A DNA stretch of 64,000 nt from Amblyornis subalaris (lineage: Eukaryota; Chordata; Aves; Passeriformes; Ptilonorhynchidae): assembly GCA_018881555.1 (NCBI GenBank), contig JACAXG010000508.1:16704-80703 (forward strand), in the 5' to 3' direction. Positions 63,243 through 64,000 of the stretch are shown piece after piece. Within the stretch, counting starts at the first letter, position 1. Each line of letters begins with the position of its first letter. The translations under genes and the position numbers were made by a program. Below the pieces are notes generated by a model. That model saw only the letters and a list, made by a program, of their open reading frames with translations, was not told the DNA's origin and made no database searches.

Positions 63243-64000
63243 TCAGGCTGCTCGGACATGGGTAGGTTTCCTGTCCCACCCTCTCATGTCTTCTCCATGG
63301 TCAAGTAGGAAGTACCACAATTCCGTCCATGGGGCATATCCACTCCCTTTTGCTGGGGGGTGCCTGGCTCTGATGTCGGGGGCTCTGCTTCGCACCGATG
63401 CCACATAAGGTCTGCTCTCCCTCCTCTCCGTCCTCATCTCCGCCTTTATCTCATCTTTCAGACTCCTCACTATAGCAGAAACCTGAGCCTTTATCATGCC
63501 ATGAACCATGCTTTCATAATTCCTGAGTTTGTTGACTACAGAACCCACAGTCTCTCGGTTGTCCTCAACAGTTATTGTTGCCAGGAAACTGGAGTATTTG
63601 GGTAGCTCGAGGTGTGCCAGGCTCCACAACATTTGCGGTGTGCATCTAACCTTGTCAGGGTCGTTACCGTGTTGCCCGTCCCTTCCAAGGAGAATCTCTA
63701 ACACCGCCAGTTCTTTCATGCCTTTGATCCCATCCTCAGTAGTCTTCCGGGGCATTCTCTGATGGTGCTCCCGTAGTCTTTCTCTTTGGACGAACCTCTC
63801 CCTTACACTTGTTATGAGTCGCTCCCAGAGAGGAAGAGGCCCTGGCTCCCTCACGAACACCTGGTCAATGCCTGCATCCTTGGTCAGGGATCCCAAATAC
63901 CTAGTTTCACCACTATCTAGTTGGATACCTGGGCCCATAAGGTCCCAAACTCGAGTCAACCAAGTTGAAAATGCCTCGTGCCCCCGTTTCACAATGTCAT
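63243..64000 (-). pseudogene. gag: F gag-position ORF, C-terminal part (cut by window edge)
   Basis: Open on the - strand for 249 codons: MKRGHEAFSTWLTRVWDLMGPGI, DAGIDQVFVREPGPLPLWERLITSVRERF, LEILLGRDGQHGNDPDKVRCTPQMLW, SFLATITVEDNRETVGSVVNKLRNYESM, then a charged helix. It ends in a stop at 63243-63245. Same protein as D 24110-24775 and E 48803-49147. The N-terminal hydrophobic part would lie outside the window. Confidence 0.88.

Larger units (their letters stand above)
58178..64000 (-). mobile_element. Provirus F: ERVL copy, runs off the right edge
   Basis: On the - strand from the right edge: gag, protease, RT, RNase H, IN, purine tract, 3' LTR (59793-58178). The left flank AACCC (58173-58177) would be the target duplication, whose partner is outside the window. 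Inserted in the RT of Q. Confidence 0.9.

Overview
The window is vertebrate and almost certainly avian DNA, most likely from a songbird. It holds CR1 LINE sequence and nothing I can recognise as a host gene: essentially every interpretable base belongs to endogenous retroviruses (ERVs) or their LTRs. Such density of nested ERVs in gene-free sequence fits a heterochromatic avian region such as the W chromosome. That placement is inference. Scattered N bases and one N gap (38713-39041) show it is a genome assembly. Target-site duplications (TSDs) quoted below were read from the sequence by eye.

Region by region. (1) 3-7111: provirus A1, a class II (ERVK/betaretrovirus-like) element on the + strand with two 581-bp LTRs differing at one base, but with broken gag, pro and pol and no env. 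(2) 7112-9327: short unassigned sequence, then a CR1 fragment on the - strand split by a 1-kb ERVL-type LTR. (3) 9328-16487: relics of class I (gammaretrovirus-like) elements (Q2 on the - strand, Y on the + strand), interrupted by several solo LTRs with clean 4- or 5-bp TSDs. (4) 16502-21991: provirus J, class II on the - strand, with a gag-to-RNase H deletion but a long open env surface ORF, interrupted by three LTRs. (5) 21992-44364: provirus D, an ERVL (class III) element on the + strand. It is split by solo LTR Z, by solo LTR C2, and by a complete class II provirus B (- strand, 27936-40512), which itself carries provirus A2 (- strand, 34107-39128) in its gag. (6) 44365-51493: ERVL provirus E (- strand), cut by three class I-type LTRs. 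(7) about 51535-52260: four copies of a ~190-bp tandem repeat. (8) 52261-58177: class I provirus Q (- strand; RT, RNase H, IN, a fragment of env TM, 3' LTR), interrupted by LTRs S, W and V. (9) 58178-64000: ERVL provirus F (- strand), inserted in the RT of Q and running off the window; its 3' LTR contains LTR T.

The TSDs give an order of events. C2 and then B entered D, A2 entered B, and F entered Q. Three ERVL copies (D, E, F) share the layout LTR, tRNA-Lys-like primer site (seen in D and E), a gag-position ORF with hydrophobic segments (seen in D and E), protease, YIDD-type RT, RNase H and IN, with no env. Some copies share the same in-frame stop codons, suggesting spread of already defective lineages. 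No gene here looks able to make a complete functional viral protein set.
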